A stretch of DNA of 12,563 nucleotides from JACMJP01 sp046160675 (GCA_046160675.1 JBJXHH010000204.1:1-12563), one strand, 5' to 3'; shown: positions 1 through 6,918, counted from the first letter of the stretch. The notes: generated from the sequence alone by a model not told the origin. Program-made: numbers and translations.

Positions 1-470
1 TTGCTGATCCCGGTTTTGATAATTACGACCTTGGAAATGCTCCAGCAGGGGAATACACAAAAATTTTGTTTGATGTGGGTTTAGATGAAGAAACCAATCA
101 CTCAGATCCAGGGGATTACCCCTCAAGTAGCCCACTCAGTTACCAGTCTCCTGCCATGAACTGGGGTTGGAGCTTTGGATATATGTTCATCCTGATACAC
201 GGAGAAGTAGATACTGATGGCGATGATATAACAGATGCAGCATTGATAAACCACCTGGGCACAGATGAGTTACTGAGAACTGTAGAAGTTGATTATGATA
301 TAACATCAACTGCGGGTGTAGAGAATGTTATTCACCTGAAGGTGAATTGGGCTGATTTTTATGCGGGGGTTGACCTTTCCGTAGATTATCAAACTGAAGT
401 TACTGACGATCCTGCATTGGCTGAAACACTCATGAACAATGTGCCGGGCATGATATCAAAAGAGGAATAA
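1..470 (+). CDS. MbnP-family copper-binding-type protein, 3' part (5' end outside window)
   Basis: About 155 residues are visible, open from base 3 to the TAA at 468-470; the N-terminus and any signal peptide lie upstream. The fragment has the MbnP pattern: a G-E-Y-x-K-I-x-F-D-V-G-L-D strand, an N-H-S-D-P turn, then M-N-W-G-W-S-F-G-Y-M-F (tryptophan codons at 162 and 168), a further Trp (codon at 348), and a helical tail. In the characterised methanotroph pair, MbnH oxidises a Trp of MbnP to kynurenine and the product binds copper. That chemistry is inferred here only from family and context. Supporting context is the stop/start overlap (TAATG) with a di-heme MauG/MbnH-type gene, implying translational coupling. 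A TTG at 66 is not the start, because the family signature continues upstream of it. Which Trp would be modified cannot be decided from this fragment. Confidence 0.8.
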   Translation, partial: ADPGFDNYDLGNAPAGEYTKILFDVGLDEETNHSDPGDYPSSSPLSYQSPAMNWGWSFGYMFILIHGEVDTDGDDITDAALINHLGTDELLRTVEVDYDITSTAGVENVIHLKVNWADFYAGVDLSVDYQTEVTDDPALAETLMNNVPGMISKEE

Positions 471-1537
471 TGTTTTGCAATGATGATAAAGTAAAATATT
501 TTTTTTCGTCAAAACTTAAAATTGCGATTATGTACACCATGATCGCAATTTTATTTTCTGTCAGTTGTAGTATTGATGATCAGATACTGGATGAAACATT
601 TTTTCACCTCCATCTTCCTGCAGGATTTTCTTACCCTGATATTCCGGAAAATAATATGATTACACAGGAAAAAATTGACCTTGGAAAAGAATTGTTTTTT
701 GATGAACGATTATCAATTGATTCCACTATCTCCTGTGCAAGTTGTCATAAACCCGAATTCGCATTTTCTGACCAGGTGGCAATAAGTGAAGGCGTCGATG
801 GAAGAAAAGGATTTCGAAACGCTCCTTCCCTGGCGAATGTTGCCTATGCGCCTATCATGCTGCGGGATGGCGGATTTCCTACACTTGAAACTCAGGTAAT
901 GGTGCCTATTCAAGACTTTAATGAGATGGCTTTCAACATGCTTGAACTTTCCCTTCGTTTACAAAACGACGCATATTATGTTTCCCGCTTCCAGGAAGTT
1001 TTTGGAACTACTCCTGATCCCTCCGGCATAACAAAAGCCATAGCAAGTTTTGAAAGATCATTATTAAGCGGCAATTCAAAATATGACTCTGTGATGAATG
1101 ATATTTCAGGAAAAACTTTCACCGCAAGTGAAAAAAACGGTTATGATCTTTTTATGAGTGATGCTCTGAACTGCAGCAAATGTCATAGTGGTTTTAATTT
1201 GACAAACTACAGTTTTGAAAACAACGGTTTGTATGAAGTATATGATGAAGATGAAGGCAGAGCAGAAATAACCGGCTCACCGGAAGATATAGGTAAATTT
1301 AAAATTCCCACTTTGCGCAATGTTGAAATAACTTTTCCTTACATGCATGATGGAAGTTTGCAAACGCTGGAAGATGTAATCAACATGTATGCTGATGGTG
1401 GCAGCGACCACCCGAACAAAAGCAGGCTTGTTAAGGGTTTTTCTATCACTGAATCTGAAAAACAAGACCTCATAAATTTTCTTAAAACGCTTACTGATGA
1501 AACATTTATCACCAATCCTGAGTTTATGAATAATTAA
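470..1537 (+). CDS. Di-heme MauG/MbnH-type cytochrome c peroxidase family lipoprotein (copy 1, Trp-less)
   Basis: A 355-residue protein. Lys-rich and hydrophobic residues 14-32 followed by Cys33 form a lipoprotein signal. Two CxxCH heme sites are visible: C89/C92/H93 and C235/C238/H239. Family landmarks can be counted from conserved motifs. Gln142 and Glu152 match the peroxidase Gln104/Glu114 (Pseudomonas numbering). Tyr307, 14 residues after the His of Y-M-H-D-G, sits where classical peroxidases have the Met heme ligand and MauG has Tyr294. The protein is therefore MauG/MbnH-type rather than a classical peroxidase. Oddly, the F-W-D-G-R motif reads M-L-R-D-G-G, so the inter-heme Trp is Arg132. 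The start at 470 overlaps the MbnP stop and has AGAGGA just upstream. In-frame ATGs at 530 and 539 are alternatives, but they would leave a very short signal. Likely role: oxidising the co-encoded MbnP-like protein, or a divergent partner of copy 2. Confidence 0.85.
   Translation: MFCNDDKVKYFFSSKLKIAIMYTMIAILFSVSCSIDDQILDETFFHLHLPAGFSYPDIPENNMITQEKIDLGKELFFDERLSIDSTISCASCHKPEFAFSDQVAISEGVDGRKGFRNAPSLANVAYAPIMLRDGGFPTLETQVMVPIQDFNEMAFNMLELSLRLQNDAYYVSRFQEVFGTTPDPSGITKAIASFERSLLSGNSKYDSVMNDISGKTFTASEKNGYDLFMSDALNCSKCHSGFNLTNYSFENNGLYEVYDEDEGRAEITGSPEDIGKFKIPTLRNVEITFPYMHDGSLQTLEDVINMYADGGSDHPNKSRLVKGFSITESEKQDLINFLKTLTDETFITNPEFMNN
517..553 (+). repeat. Perfect 12-bp inverted repeat inside the signal-peptide coding region
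   Basis: The arms are TAAAATTGCGAT (517-528) and ATCGCAATTTTA (542-553), with a 13-base loop. The loop contains two ATGs (530 and 539) in frame with the gene, and the right arm runs into a T-rich stretch. The mRNA could form a 12-bp hairpin between the MbnP and peroxidase coding sequences. It could act as an attenuator or expression-ratio element, or simply reflect the near-palindromic peptide I-A-I-M-Y-T-M-I-A-I. The function is inferred; the repeat itself is seen directly. Confidence 0.6.
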
Positions 1538-1549
1538 TTTTGTGAGCGA

Positions 1550-2704
1550 TTGAAGAAAAATAAAACGATAGCAATTTGTTTTTTTGTTACGGCAATAGTG
1601 ATGTCCTTATCACAATGTAGTATTGATCCTCCTATGCCAGGTGATGGAGACGGGTGGGTGTATGAACCCGAACCTTTTGATTTCAGCAACCTTCCGCTTG
1701 GCCTGCCAAATGCAACCTTCTTAGAAAATGAACCTGCAAATAATCCAACTTCTGTACAGGGTGTCCGCCTGGGCAGAAAGTTATTTTATGATCCCATTCT
1801 ATCTGGTGACAGTACCCAAAGTTGTTCAGATTGTCATAAGCAGGAGTTCGGATTTACAGACGGGGGCAATGCTTTAAGTTTAGGAATTGATGGATTATTG
1901 GGTAGGAGAAATGCCATGCCTATTTTTAATCTTGGCTACCAGCCTGTTACTTATAATCTGCCTCCATTTGATACAATTGGATTTTTCTGGGATGGCAGGG
2001 CGCCTACAATGGAAGAGCAGGCATTACGCCCCATTCAAGACCCCGTGGAAATGCATGAAACGCTGGAGAATGTTGTAATAAAACTGAACAGAAATGAGAC
2101 GTATAAAAAAATGTTTTTCGAAGCATTCGGCACAACACAGATAACTGCAGAGTTAGTTGGCAACGCCATTGCGCAATTTGAAAGAACCATAGTAAGTGGA
2201 AATACAAAATATGATAAAGCTACCAATGCCGTTCCCGGGGTTTTTTTAACTGAGCAGGAATTGCTCGGGGCGGAGTTATTTAATGATCTTGAAGGTGGAG
2301 ATTGTTTTCACTGTCATGTTGTAGGCGGAGCCTTCACTGATTTTACTTATAGGAATAACGGGCTTGATTTTGCAACCAGCTATACTGATTTTATTGACGG
2401 CGGCCTCGGAGAAATAACCGGTATTATTGAGGACTACGGAAAATTCAAAGTACCTTCTTTGCGCAATCTGATATTCACAGCACCTTACATGCATGACGGA
2501 AGATTTGCCACCTTAGAAGAGGTGCTTGAACATTACAATGAACATGTTCAGGACACAGAATTTACAGATCCTTTCATGCAGCTTGCATTTCAAAACGGTG
2601 TTCAGATTGGTGAAGACTCTATAACTGCCATCATTGCATTTTTAAAAACACTTACCGATTCTACTCTGATAACAAACCCGGACTACGGTCCGCCGGATTA
2701 CTAA
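1550..2704 (+). CDS. Di-heme MauG/MbnH-type cytochrome c peroxidase family lipoprotein (copy 2, Trp intact)
   Basis: A 384-residue protein read from a TTG start. No in-frame ATG lies between the previous stop (1535-1537) and this codon, and the K-K-N-K n-region plus hydrophobic stretch makes a good signal ending in L-S-Q-C (Cys23). The lipobox has an unusual Q at -1, but S-I-D follows the Cys as in copy 1. Heme sites are C92/C95/H96 and C252/C255/H256. F-F-W-D-G-R supplies the conserved inter-heme Trp147; Gln157 and Glu167 follow at the expected +10 and +20 spacing. Tyr329, 14 residues after His315 of Y-M-H-D-G, is at the MauG tyrosine-ligand position. The protein is a paralogue of the gene 12 bases upstream and surely shares its transcript. 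With its complete motif set it is the better candidate for the MbnH-like enzyme that oxidises a Trp in the MbnP-like protein. Generic annotation would be cytochrome-c peroxidase; the native substrate is not shown. Confidence 0.88.
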   Translation: MKKNKTIAICFFVTAIVMSLSQCSIDPPMPGDGDGWVYEPEPFDFSNLPLGLPNATFLENEPANNPTSVQGVRLGRKLFYDPILSGDSTQSCSDCHKQEFGFTDGGNALSLGIDGLLGRRNAMPIFNLGYQPVTYNLPPFDTIGFFWDGRAPTMEEQALRPIQDPVEMHETLENVVIKLNRNETYKKMFFEAFGTTQITAELVGNAIAQFERTIVSGNTKYDKATNAVPGVFLTEQELLGAELFNDLEGGDCFHCHVVGGAFTDFTYRNNGLDFATSYTDFIDGGLGEITGIIEDYGKFKVPSLRNLIFTAPYMHDGRFATLEEVLEHYNEHVQDTEFTDPFMQLAFQNGVQIGEDSITAIIAFLKTLTDSTLITNPDYGPPDY

Positions 2705-2736
2705 GGATAGGTATTAATACACAGGAACACAGTTAT

Positions 2737-2744
2737 TACCTTTG
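2737..2744 (+). promoter_or_regulatory. Bacteroidota -7 promoter element TACCTTTG
   Basis: TACCTTTG fits the Bacteroidota sigma factor -7 consensus TAnnTTTG and ends 4 bases before the ATG at 2749. Transcription would start at or very near the start codon, giving a leaderless or almost leaderless mRNA for the small gene and the cyclophilin behind it. No convincing -33 TTTG was found. Confidence 0.55.
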
Positions 2745-2748
2745 CAGT

Positions 2749-3129
2749 ATGTTCAACGAACAAACACATGAGAACATCCCTATAGATTTTCACCCGAAGT
2801 GGTTAGAAGTGCTGAAGATGATAAAAGAACAGTTCGGCAAGAAACCTGACCTGGAAACTATTTTATTTCTTATTGGCATAAACGAACTGGGCACAACACA
2901 AAACAAATTCAGTAAGGAAGAAAAACAAGACCTCATGCATATTGCCACCTGCCGATTGTTGAGTTATGAAGGTTACTATACTTTGCTGGGAATAGATACA
3001 GACAATTGGCCCGTGTGGGAAATTGCCTGCCGTATACCTGCCATGAATAATGAAGAACAGGAGAGCCTGCTGAAAAGGAACATCCTCCGCTATTTTGAAG
3101 AAAAAAAATTATTTACAACTAACAAATAA
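2749..3129 (+). CDS. Small hypothetical soluble protein
   Basis: A 126-residue protein without signal peptide, membrane segment or metal-binding motif, so probably cytoplasmic. The composition is mostly helical and charged: residues 15-50 and 58-80 look like amphipathic helices, there is an aromatic loop (G-Y-Y-T-L-L-G-I-D-T-D-N-W-P-V-W-E), and a charged C-terminal helix ends the chain. I do not assign a family. The look is that of the small conserved proteins carried by many Bacteroidota genomes, but that is an impression. It has its own -7 element just before the ATG, and the next gene starts 11 bases after its stop, so the two are probably co-transcribed. A link to protein folding is no more than guilt by association with the cyclophilin. 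Confidence 0.75.
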   Translation: MFNEQTHENIPIDFHPKWLEVLKMIKEQFGKKPDLETILFLIGINELGTTQNKFSKEEKQDLMHIATCRLLSYEGYYTLLGIDTDNWPVWEIACRIPAMNNEEQESLLKRNILRYFEEKKLFTTNK

Positions 3130-3140
3130 AAACGTAGCCA

Positions 3141-3899
3141 ATGAAAAAAATTCTTTTTCATTTTTTTATTTCCATTTTCATTTTTTCCTGCACAGAAAAA
3201 AAGAATATATCAGTTTCTAAAACAAAAGATGATTCTGTTGTTCAGAAAACACAATTTGTAAATCCTGTAATAGAGCAAGATACGATTCCAAAAAATCAAA
3301 CTAAAAACCAGATGATAAAAATCAGTACCAGCTTTGGCGATATGACAATCAAACTGTATGATGAAACGCCACAACACCGTGACAATTTTATAAAACTTGC
3401 AAAACAGGGTTATTACAACGATTTGTTATTTCACAGGGTAATAAAGGATTTTATGATTCAGGGAGGAGATCCTGATAGCAAAGACGCTCCAGCTGGAAAA
3501 AGGCTTGGCTCAGGCGGCCCCGGATATACTATTCCCGCAGAATTCCGCAGTAGTTTATATCATAAAAAGGGGGCTTTAGCGGCTGCCCGCCAAGGAGATC
3601 AAATGAACCCCACAAAGGCAAGCAGCGGATCTCAATTTTACATTGTACAGGGGAAAAAATCTACTGATGCTGAGCTTAATCAAATTTCTCAGAGCTATGG
3701 CATCATGTTCACCGAAGAGCAGAAAAAGATTTATAAAGAAATAGGCGGAACACCCTTCTTAGATAATAATTACACCGTATTCGGCGAAGTAGTGGATGGG
3801 CTTGAAGTAATTGACAAGATTGCCGCTGTTCAAAAAGCTCCTGGTGATAGGCCCATGCAGGATATTAAAATGACAGTGACTGTAGTGAGTAGTGAGTAG
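3141..3899 (+). CDS. Cyclophilin-type peptidyl-prolyl cis-trans isomerase, lipoprotein
   Basis: A 252-residue protein that isomerises Xaa-Pro bonds. Residues 1-16 are a hydrophobic signal ending in F-I-F-S-C (Cys17), followed by a low-complexity linker to about residue 56, so the enzyme is probably lipid-anchored in the cell envelope. The cyclophilin domain covers roughly 57-252. F-H-R-V-I-K-D-F-M-I-Q-G-G-D (97-110) holds the catalytic Arg99 and the binding residues Phe104, Met105 and Gln107. S-G-S-Q-F-Y-I-V-Q (162-170) and V-F-G-E-V-V-D-G-L-E-V-I (213-224) are further landmarks. The residue matching cyclophilin A Trp121 is Phe206, as in many bacterial members, and residues about 171-205 form a longer loop than in minimal cyclophilins. 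The last five codons and the stop fall exactly inside a heptamer tandem repeat. It is probably transcribed with the small gene upstream. Confidence 0.92.
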   Translation: MKKILFHFFISIFIFSCTEKKNISVSKTKDDSVVQKTQFVNPVIEQDTIPKNQTKNQMIKISTSFGDMTIKLYDETPQHRDNFIKLAKQGYYNDLLFHRVIKDFMIQGGDPDSKDAPAGKRLGSGGPGYTIPAEFRSSLYHKKGALAAARQGDQMNPTKASSGSQFYIVQGKKSTDAELNQISQSYGIMFTEEQKKIYKEIGGTPFLDNNYTVFGEVVDGLEVIDKIAAVQKAPGDRPMQDIKMTVTVVSSE

Positions 3900-3902
3900 T
3901 GA
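3882..3902 (+). repeat. Three perfect copies of the heptamer GTAGTGA
   Basis: GTAGTGA occurs three times without mismatch, beginning on a codon boundary. It encodes the last residues V-V-S-S-E of the cyclophilin and supplies its TAG stop. A related heptamer array lies in ileS at 12364-12380. Confidence 0.85.
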
Positions 3903-3914
3903 GAAAAATAAAAT

Positions 3915-3948
3915 AAAAAGCCGTTGAAAAAAATTCAGCGGCTTTTTT
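3915..3948. terminator. Bidirectional intrinsic terminator between convergent genes
   Basis: A 14-bp stem (AAAAAGCCGTTGAA at 3915-3928 with TTCAGCGGCTTTTT at 3934-3947, one G-T wobble) has a 5-base A loop and T runs on both strands. It lies between the cyclophilin stop and the stop of the minus-strand gene, and so serves both transcripts. Confidence 0.85.
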
Positions 3949-3963
3949 ATATTGCTAAAGAAA

Positions 3964-4851
3964 TTACCCCTTCCTGATTGTTTTAATGTCCAACGGTGTT
4001 CCTGCAAGTCGGACATTTGAAGGAATTTTTCCTATTACTCCGCTTACATAAATAGGTAAGTTTTCTACTGCAAATTCTTTCGGTAACATCAGTGGCAAAT
4101 ATCTCGTATCCCCAACTTGTATATAATACACTTCATCATATCCGCCCAACTTATGTACAAATGCCTTTGTCTCATTTAGGTATCCTGCTGAATCAATTGG
4201 AAAAAAATCTTTTAGAGGCTCCTGTACTTGCGAAACATCAAATGTAGTTTCTTCTACCGCAGCAAGTTCTTTGATTGTGAATGGCTTTCCCATGATACGC
4301 ACATTCGGGTCAGATTTTTTTATGATGCCGCTAAATGTGATCATTAATCCCTCTTCTTGAAAATCTTGTGGAAGGAAATCAGGTACATACCTGGTATTGT
4401 TTTCAGTATCCTCAATTACCCAGCTGTCTGAAATTTTCGAAATCTTGCCTTTGCCGTCCTTCACATATCCCACCGAATCAATATTTGCCTGAAGAACTTT
4501 TTTGCTTGGCTCCATTTTGTCTGAAACATTGCCGGGTTTTGATTTGTAAAGTTTCCGAACAGAATGCAAACTAAGCGGAGTACCTGTCATTCGTATGTTT
4601 GGTGGAATTTTTCCGATGGCTCCAGCAAATACAACATCCTGGTTCTCAATTTGCATATTTTGAGGAAGATTTACCGGAGCATAATCTTGTATATTGTTTC
4701 CCTCCCCGCAACGGATAACCCAACTGTCGCCTTTCTGTATGATTTTACCGGTTTGCATCTGAATGTAGCCGATAGAATCAAATTGCATGTTTTGAGCTGT
4801 GAGTACGGTGAATGTGGAGATACATATTATAAGGGTACAAATTCTTTTCAT
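3964..4851 (-). CDS. Secreted protein with three tandem ~75-residue repeats, function unknown
   Basis: A 295-residue protein. Residues 1-19/20 are a signal peptide ending in V-L-T-A-Q, so it is exported. The mature chain is three copies of one unit at about 25-101, 125-199 and 220-294. Each copy begins D-S-x-G-Y, continues through a W-V-I or Y-Y-I strand, then Y-x-P-x-x-L-P-x-x-F/M, a V/I-x-F/V-S/A-G strand, K-x-x-P-N/S-x-R-x-x-G-x-P-x-x-I/L and a short helix start. Spacers of roughly 20 residues join them. The pattern suggests a small beta-rich binding module triplicated within one gene. I recognise no catalytic motif. The isolated Cys48 has no counterpart in repeats 2 and 3. It lies 59 bases downstream of the TraB-like gene on the same strand with no promoter element between, so the two are probably co-transcribed and may act together outside the cytoplasmic membrane. 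Confidence 0.85.
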   Translation of the reverse strand: MKRICTLIICISTFTVLTAQNMQFDSIGYIQMQTGKIIQKGDSWVIRCGEGNNIQDYAPVNLPQNMQIENQDVVFAGAIGKIPPNIRMTGTPLSLHSVRKLYKSKPGNVSDKMEPSKKVLQANIDSVGYVKDGKGKISKISDSWVIEDTENNTRYVPDFLPQDFQEEGLMITFSGIIKKSDPNVRIMGKPFTIKELAAVEETTFDVSQVQEPLKDFFPIDSAGYLNETKAFVHKLGGYDEVYYIQVGDTRYLPLMLPKEFAVENLPIYVSGVIGKIPSNVRLAGTPLDIKTIRKG

Positions 4852-4910
4852 AGTATTACTTAATGTTGATTACGCTTAGCGAAAATTATGCCGTTGGGTA
4901 TGAAGTTCAA

Positions 4911-6887
4911 TTATTTTTCGTCAATTGCAAAACTGAAAGTATCAAAAAAGTAATTCGGGTTCTCGCTTTTCATGGATGGTGCAGGCCCGCCGGCAAGATA
5001 CTGGAACACTGCATTACCACGATAAAAGAAATAAATTTTATAAATTTTTGTATTGTTAAGCTGCATTTCAACGTATCTGCCATTTAACCCATCTTTTTTA
5101 ACCTTTGCATTTTTCACCGCTTTTCCTACATATTGTTTCTCAGCGCCTTTTACTAACTCCTCAAGGAAATCGTTTTCATTTCCGAATTCATATCCCGGAG
5201 GGTATAAATAGACACTCACAAGGTAAGAGATTCCTTCTTGGTAATCTTCTGATGTAAAGGTCTGGAGTGTAAGTGTTCCTTCTGGTATGCTAATCTTTTG
5301 ACTGCCCGTTAAAGGAGGCGTTGGCAAGTTGCAGCTAAAAAAAGTGTTTTGATAAAAGTACCAGTTATTGGCAACCTTACTTTCAAGCCTGAAGGAATTA
5401 AAGTACCCATTTGCAAAAGCACCGTACGCATTATTCCCCGGCCCACCGCAAAGCATCTGATACACAATATTATTTTTTAAGAATACTTTCGAACGAACAA
5501 AAAACGAATCGCTTACAACGATGGTAAACTCTCTCCCAACATATTCAGGCGATGAAATGAGCCTTTGAGATAAAAGCTCTCCTTTAAGTTTAATTATTTG
5601 TTGTTTAACATACTCATTAAAAAACACTGTCTTATTTCCTGCATCAAAAGTTTGAGGATACACACTGTAACCAAAAGAATAAAACAAATCACTTCTTGCA
5701 TGATTACCTGAATAACTGAAACTTTTTATATCCCCAGCAGGGCTTGGTGTTATTGTGCTTTCCCATTCTGCTTGCACCGGAATTTTCATATTGCACTTCC
5801 CTTCGCTTCCTCTTATTGCATACCAGTTTTTAAGAAATGTTGTATCAGCTGTTGCATAATCAAACAAATCATTAAAGGGGTCATAAAGAGCTATAAATTC
5901 ATGTTGGACGTTTTGTAGGGAATCATTGTATATGATTTTTACATTTCCTGATGCAGGTGTGAATTCCTGAATCGTCAGGGTTGGAAACTTATCAGGAGCA
6001 ACGGTTTCCTCTAAGCTGTTTTCCTGGTTTGCATTCTTTGTAATGGTACGGTATTCTGGGGTGATCATGAAATTTTCGTTTTCAAGTTTTTTCAAAATAC
6101 CACGGCTCCCGCCGAGTAATTCTCCATCAATAACAAACAGGGCTGCCTGCTGTGCAGAAAGGAGGACTACTTTGTTAAAAACAAGTTCAATCTTTTTATT
6201 GAGGAAGGTGTTGATATAGGATTCTGACTGCAAGGTTTCAGTATTGATTGCTATTTCTTGCAAATCTCCATTTAGGTAACGCATCAGATTTTCATCATCA
6301 TTTGTTAGAAATGCAGAAACATTATTTACATAATTACTTAATATTTCTGCCTGTGTTTTAAAATCCATTGTATACACTATTTCTTCAATGCTTCTCGGGT
6401 TTAGTACACTGATAATAGGTTTTGAGGCATTGAGGGCCATCTGAAATATTACATTGTCTTGGTATTCAACTCCTTGGCCAAAGTCTCTTTCCCTGAAAAG
6501 CTGCAATGTATGCAAGGGTTGTGTCTTGGCATAAGCAGCAACTTCCCCTTTCAGTTTATCCATCACCATGAGTTCATACCTGATGTTATCATCTCTGTCA
6601 TATATTTTTTTCAGGTTTTGATCTTCTTTAAACTGCATGATCTCCATCATTTTCGCCCTTTGGGCTTCATCCTCAAGCCAGTCGAACACAACAGTGTTCA
6701 CCATTCCCATCACCGGCTCAATTACATTTTCAAAATTGTAATTGACAATTTCTTTATGCTCAAAAGTTGCGAAAATATAAGATGATGTGGTGCCTCCCGG
6801 AGGAGTAATTTTGAGTAATATGCCTTGCTGGGCAAATCCCTGTAAACAAAAGAATAGTGTGGTAAAAAAAATAAAGAGTTTTTGCAT
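4911..6887 (-). CDS. Secreted protein with degenerate TraB/GumN-like domain and duplicated C-terminal module
   Basis: A 658-residue protein from ATG 6887. An in-frame ATG at 6929 was not used, because the probable promoter element (6911-6918) would lie downstream of it and the signal peptide (M-Q-K-L-F-I-F-F to G-F-A-Q, residues 1-20) begins at 6887. Residues about 22-282 resemble the TraB/GumN (TIKI-type) fold. S-Y-I-F-A-T-F-E (36-43) stands where the family has Y-L-F-G-T-x-H, and F-V-I-D-G-E-L-L-G-G-S-R-G-I (251-264) stands where it has F-V-G-A-G-H-L-x-G-x-x-G-V. Both signature His positions carry Glu (Glu43 with a displaced His44, and Glu256), so metalloprotease-like activity is doubtful. 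Residues about 385-502 and 532-655 are two copies of one module sharing Y-P, a charged helix, G-R, V-Y/F-Q-x-L-x-G-G-P and a final Y-F-x-x-F/S-F. The protein is probably periplasmic or secreted, and its function is unknown. Confidence 0.8.
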   Translation of the reverse strand: MQKLFIFFTTLFFCLQGFAQQGILLKITPPGGTTSSYIFATFEHKEIVNYNFENVIEPVMGMVNTVVFDWLEDEAQRAKMMEIMQFKEDQNLKKIYDRDDNIRYELMVMDKLKGEVAAYAKTQPLHTLQLFRERDFGQGVEYQDNVIFQMALNASKPIISVLNPRSIEEIVYTMDFKTQAEILSNYVNNVSAFLTNDDENLMRYLNGDLQEIAINTETLQSESYINTFLNKKIELVFNKVVLLSAQQAALFVIDGELLGGSRGILKKLENENFMITPEYRTITKNANQENSLEETVAPDKFPTLTIQEFTPASGNVKIIYNDSLQNVQHEFIALYDPFNDLFDYATADTTFLKNWYAIRGSEGKCNMKIPVQAEWESTITPSPAGDIKSFSYSGNHARSDLFYSFGYSVYPQTFDAGNKTVFFNEYVKQQIIKLKGELLSQRLISSPEYVGREFTIVVSDSFFVRSKVFLKNNIVYQMLCGGPGNNAYGAFANGYFNSFRLESKVANNWYFYQNTFFSCNLPTPPLTGSQKISIPEGTLTLQTFTSEDYQEGISYLVSVYLYPPGYEFGNENDFLEELVKGAEKQYVGKAVKNAKVKKDGLNGRYVEMQLNNTKIYKIYFFYRGNAVFQYLAGGPAPSMKSENPNYFFDTFSFAIDEK

Positions 6888-6910
6888 ATGCAGTATACAA
6901 CTGAAAAACG

Positions 6911-6918
6911 CAAATTTA
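6911..6918 (-). promoter_or_regulatory. Bacteroidota -7 promoter element TAAATTTG
   Basis: On the minus strand TAAATTTG matches TAnnTTTG and ends 23 bases upstream of the ATG at 6887. It would drive the TraB-like gene and the triple-repeat gene, and it supports 6887 as the start over the in-frame ATG at 6929. No clear -33 element was seen. Confidence 0.5.

Noticed and set aside
66..470. A stand-alone 134-residue gene starting at TTG 66
   Set aside because: The frame is open to the window edge, and residues encoded upstream (G-E-Y-T-K-I) belong to the same MbnP signature, so the gene is truncated by the window and does not start here.
470..2704. Classical cytochrome c peroxidases with Met-ligated heme
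   Set aside because: Both proteins have Tyr at the position 14 residues after the conserved His, as in MauG, so the generic name would mislead.
4564..5087. Two plus-strand short open frames across the gap between the minus-strand secreted genes
   Set aside because: Both overlap clear minus-strand coding regions, and the translations show no signal peptide, domain or protein-like conservation pattern.
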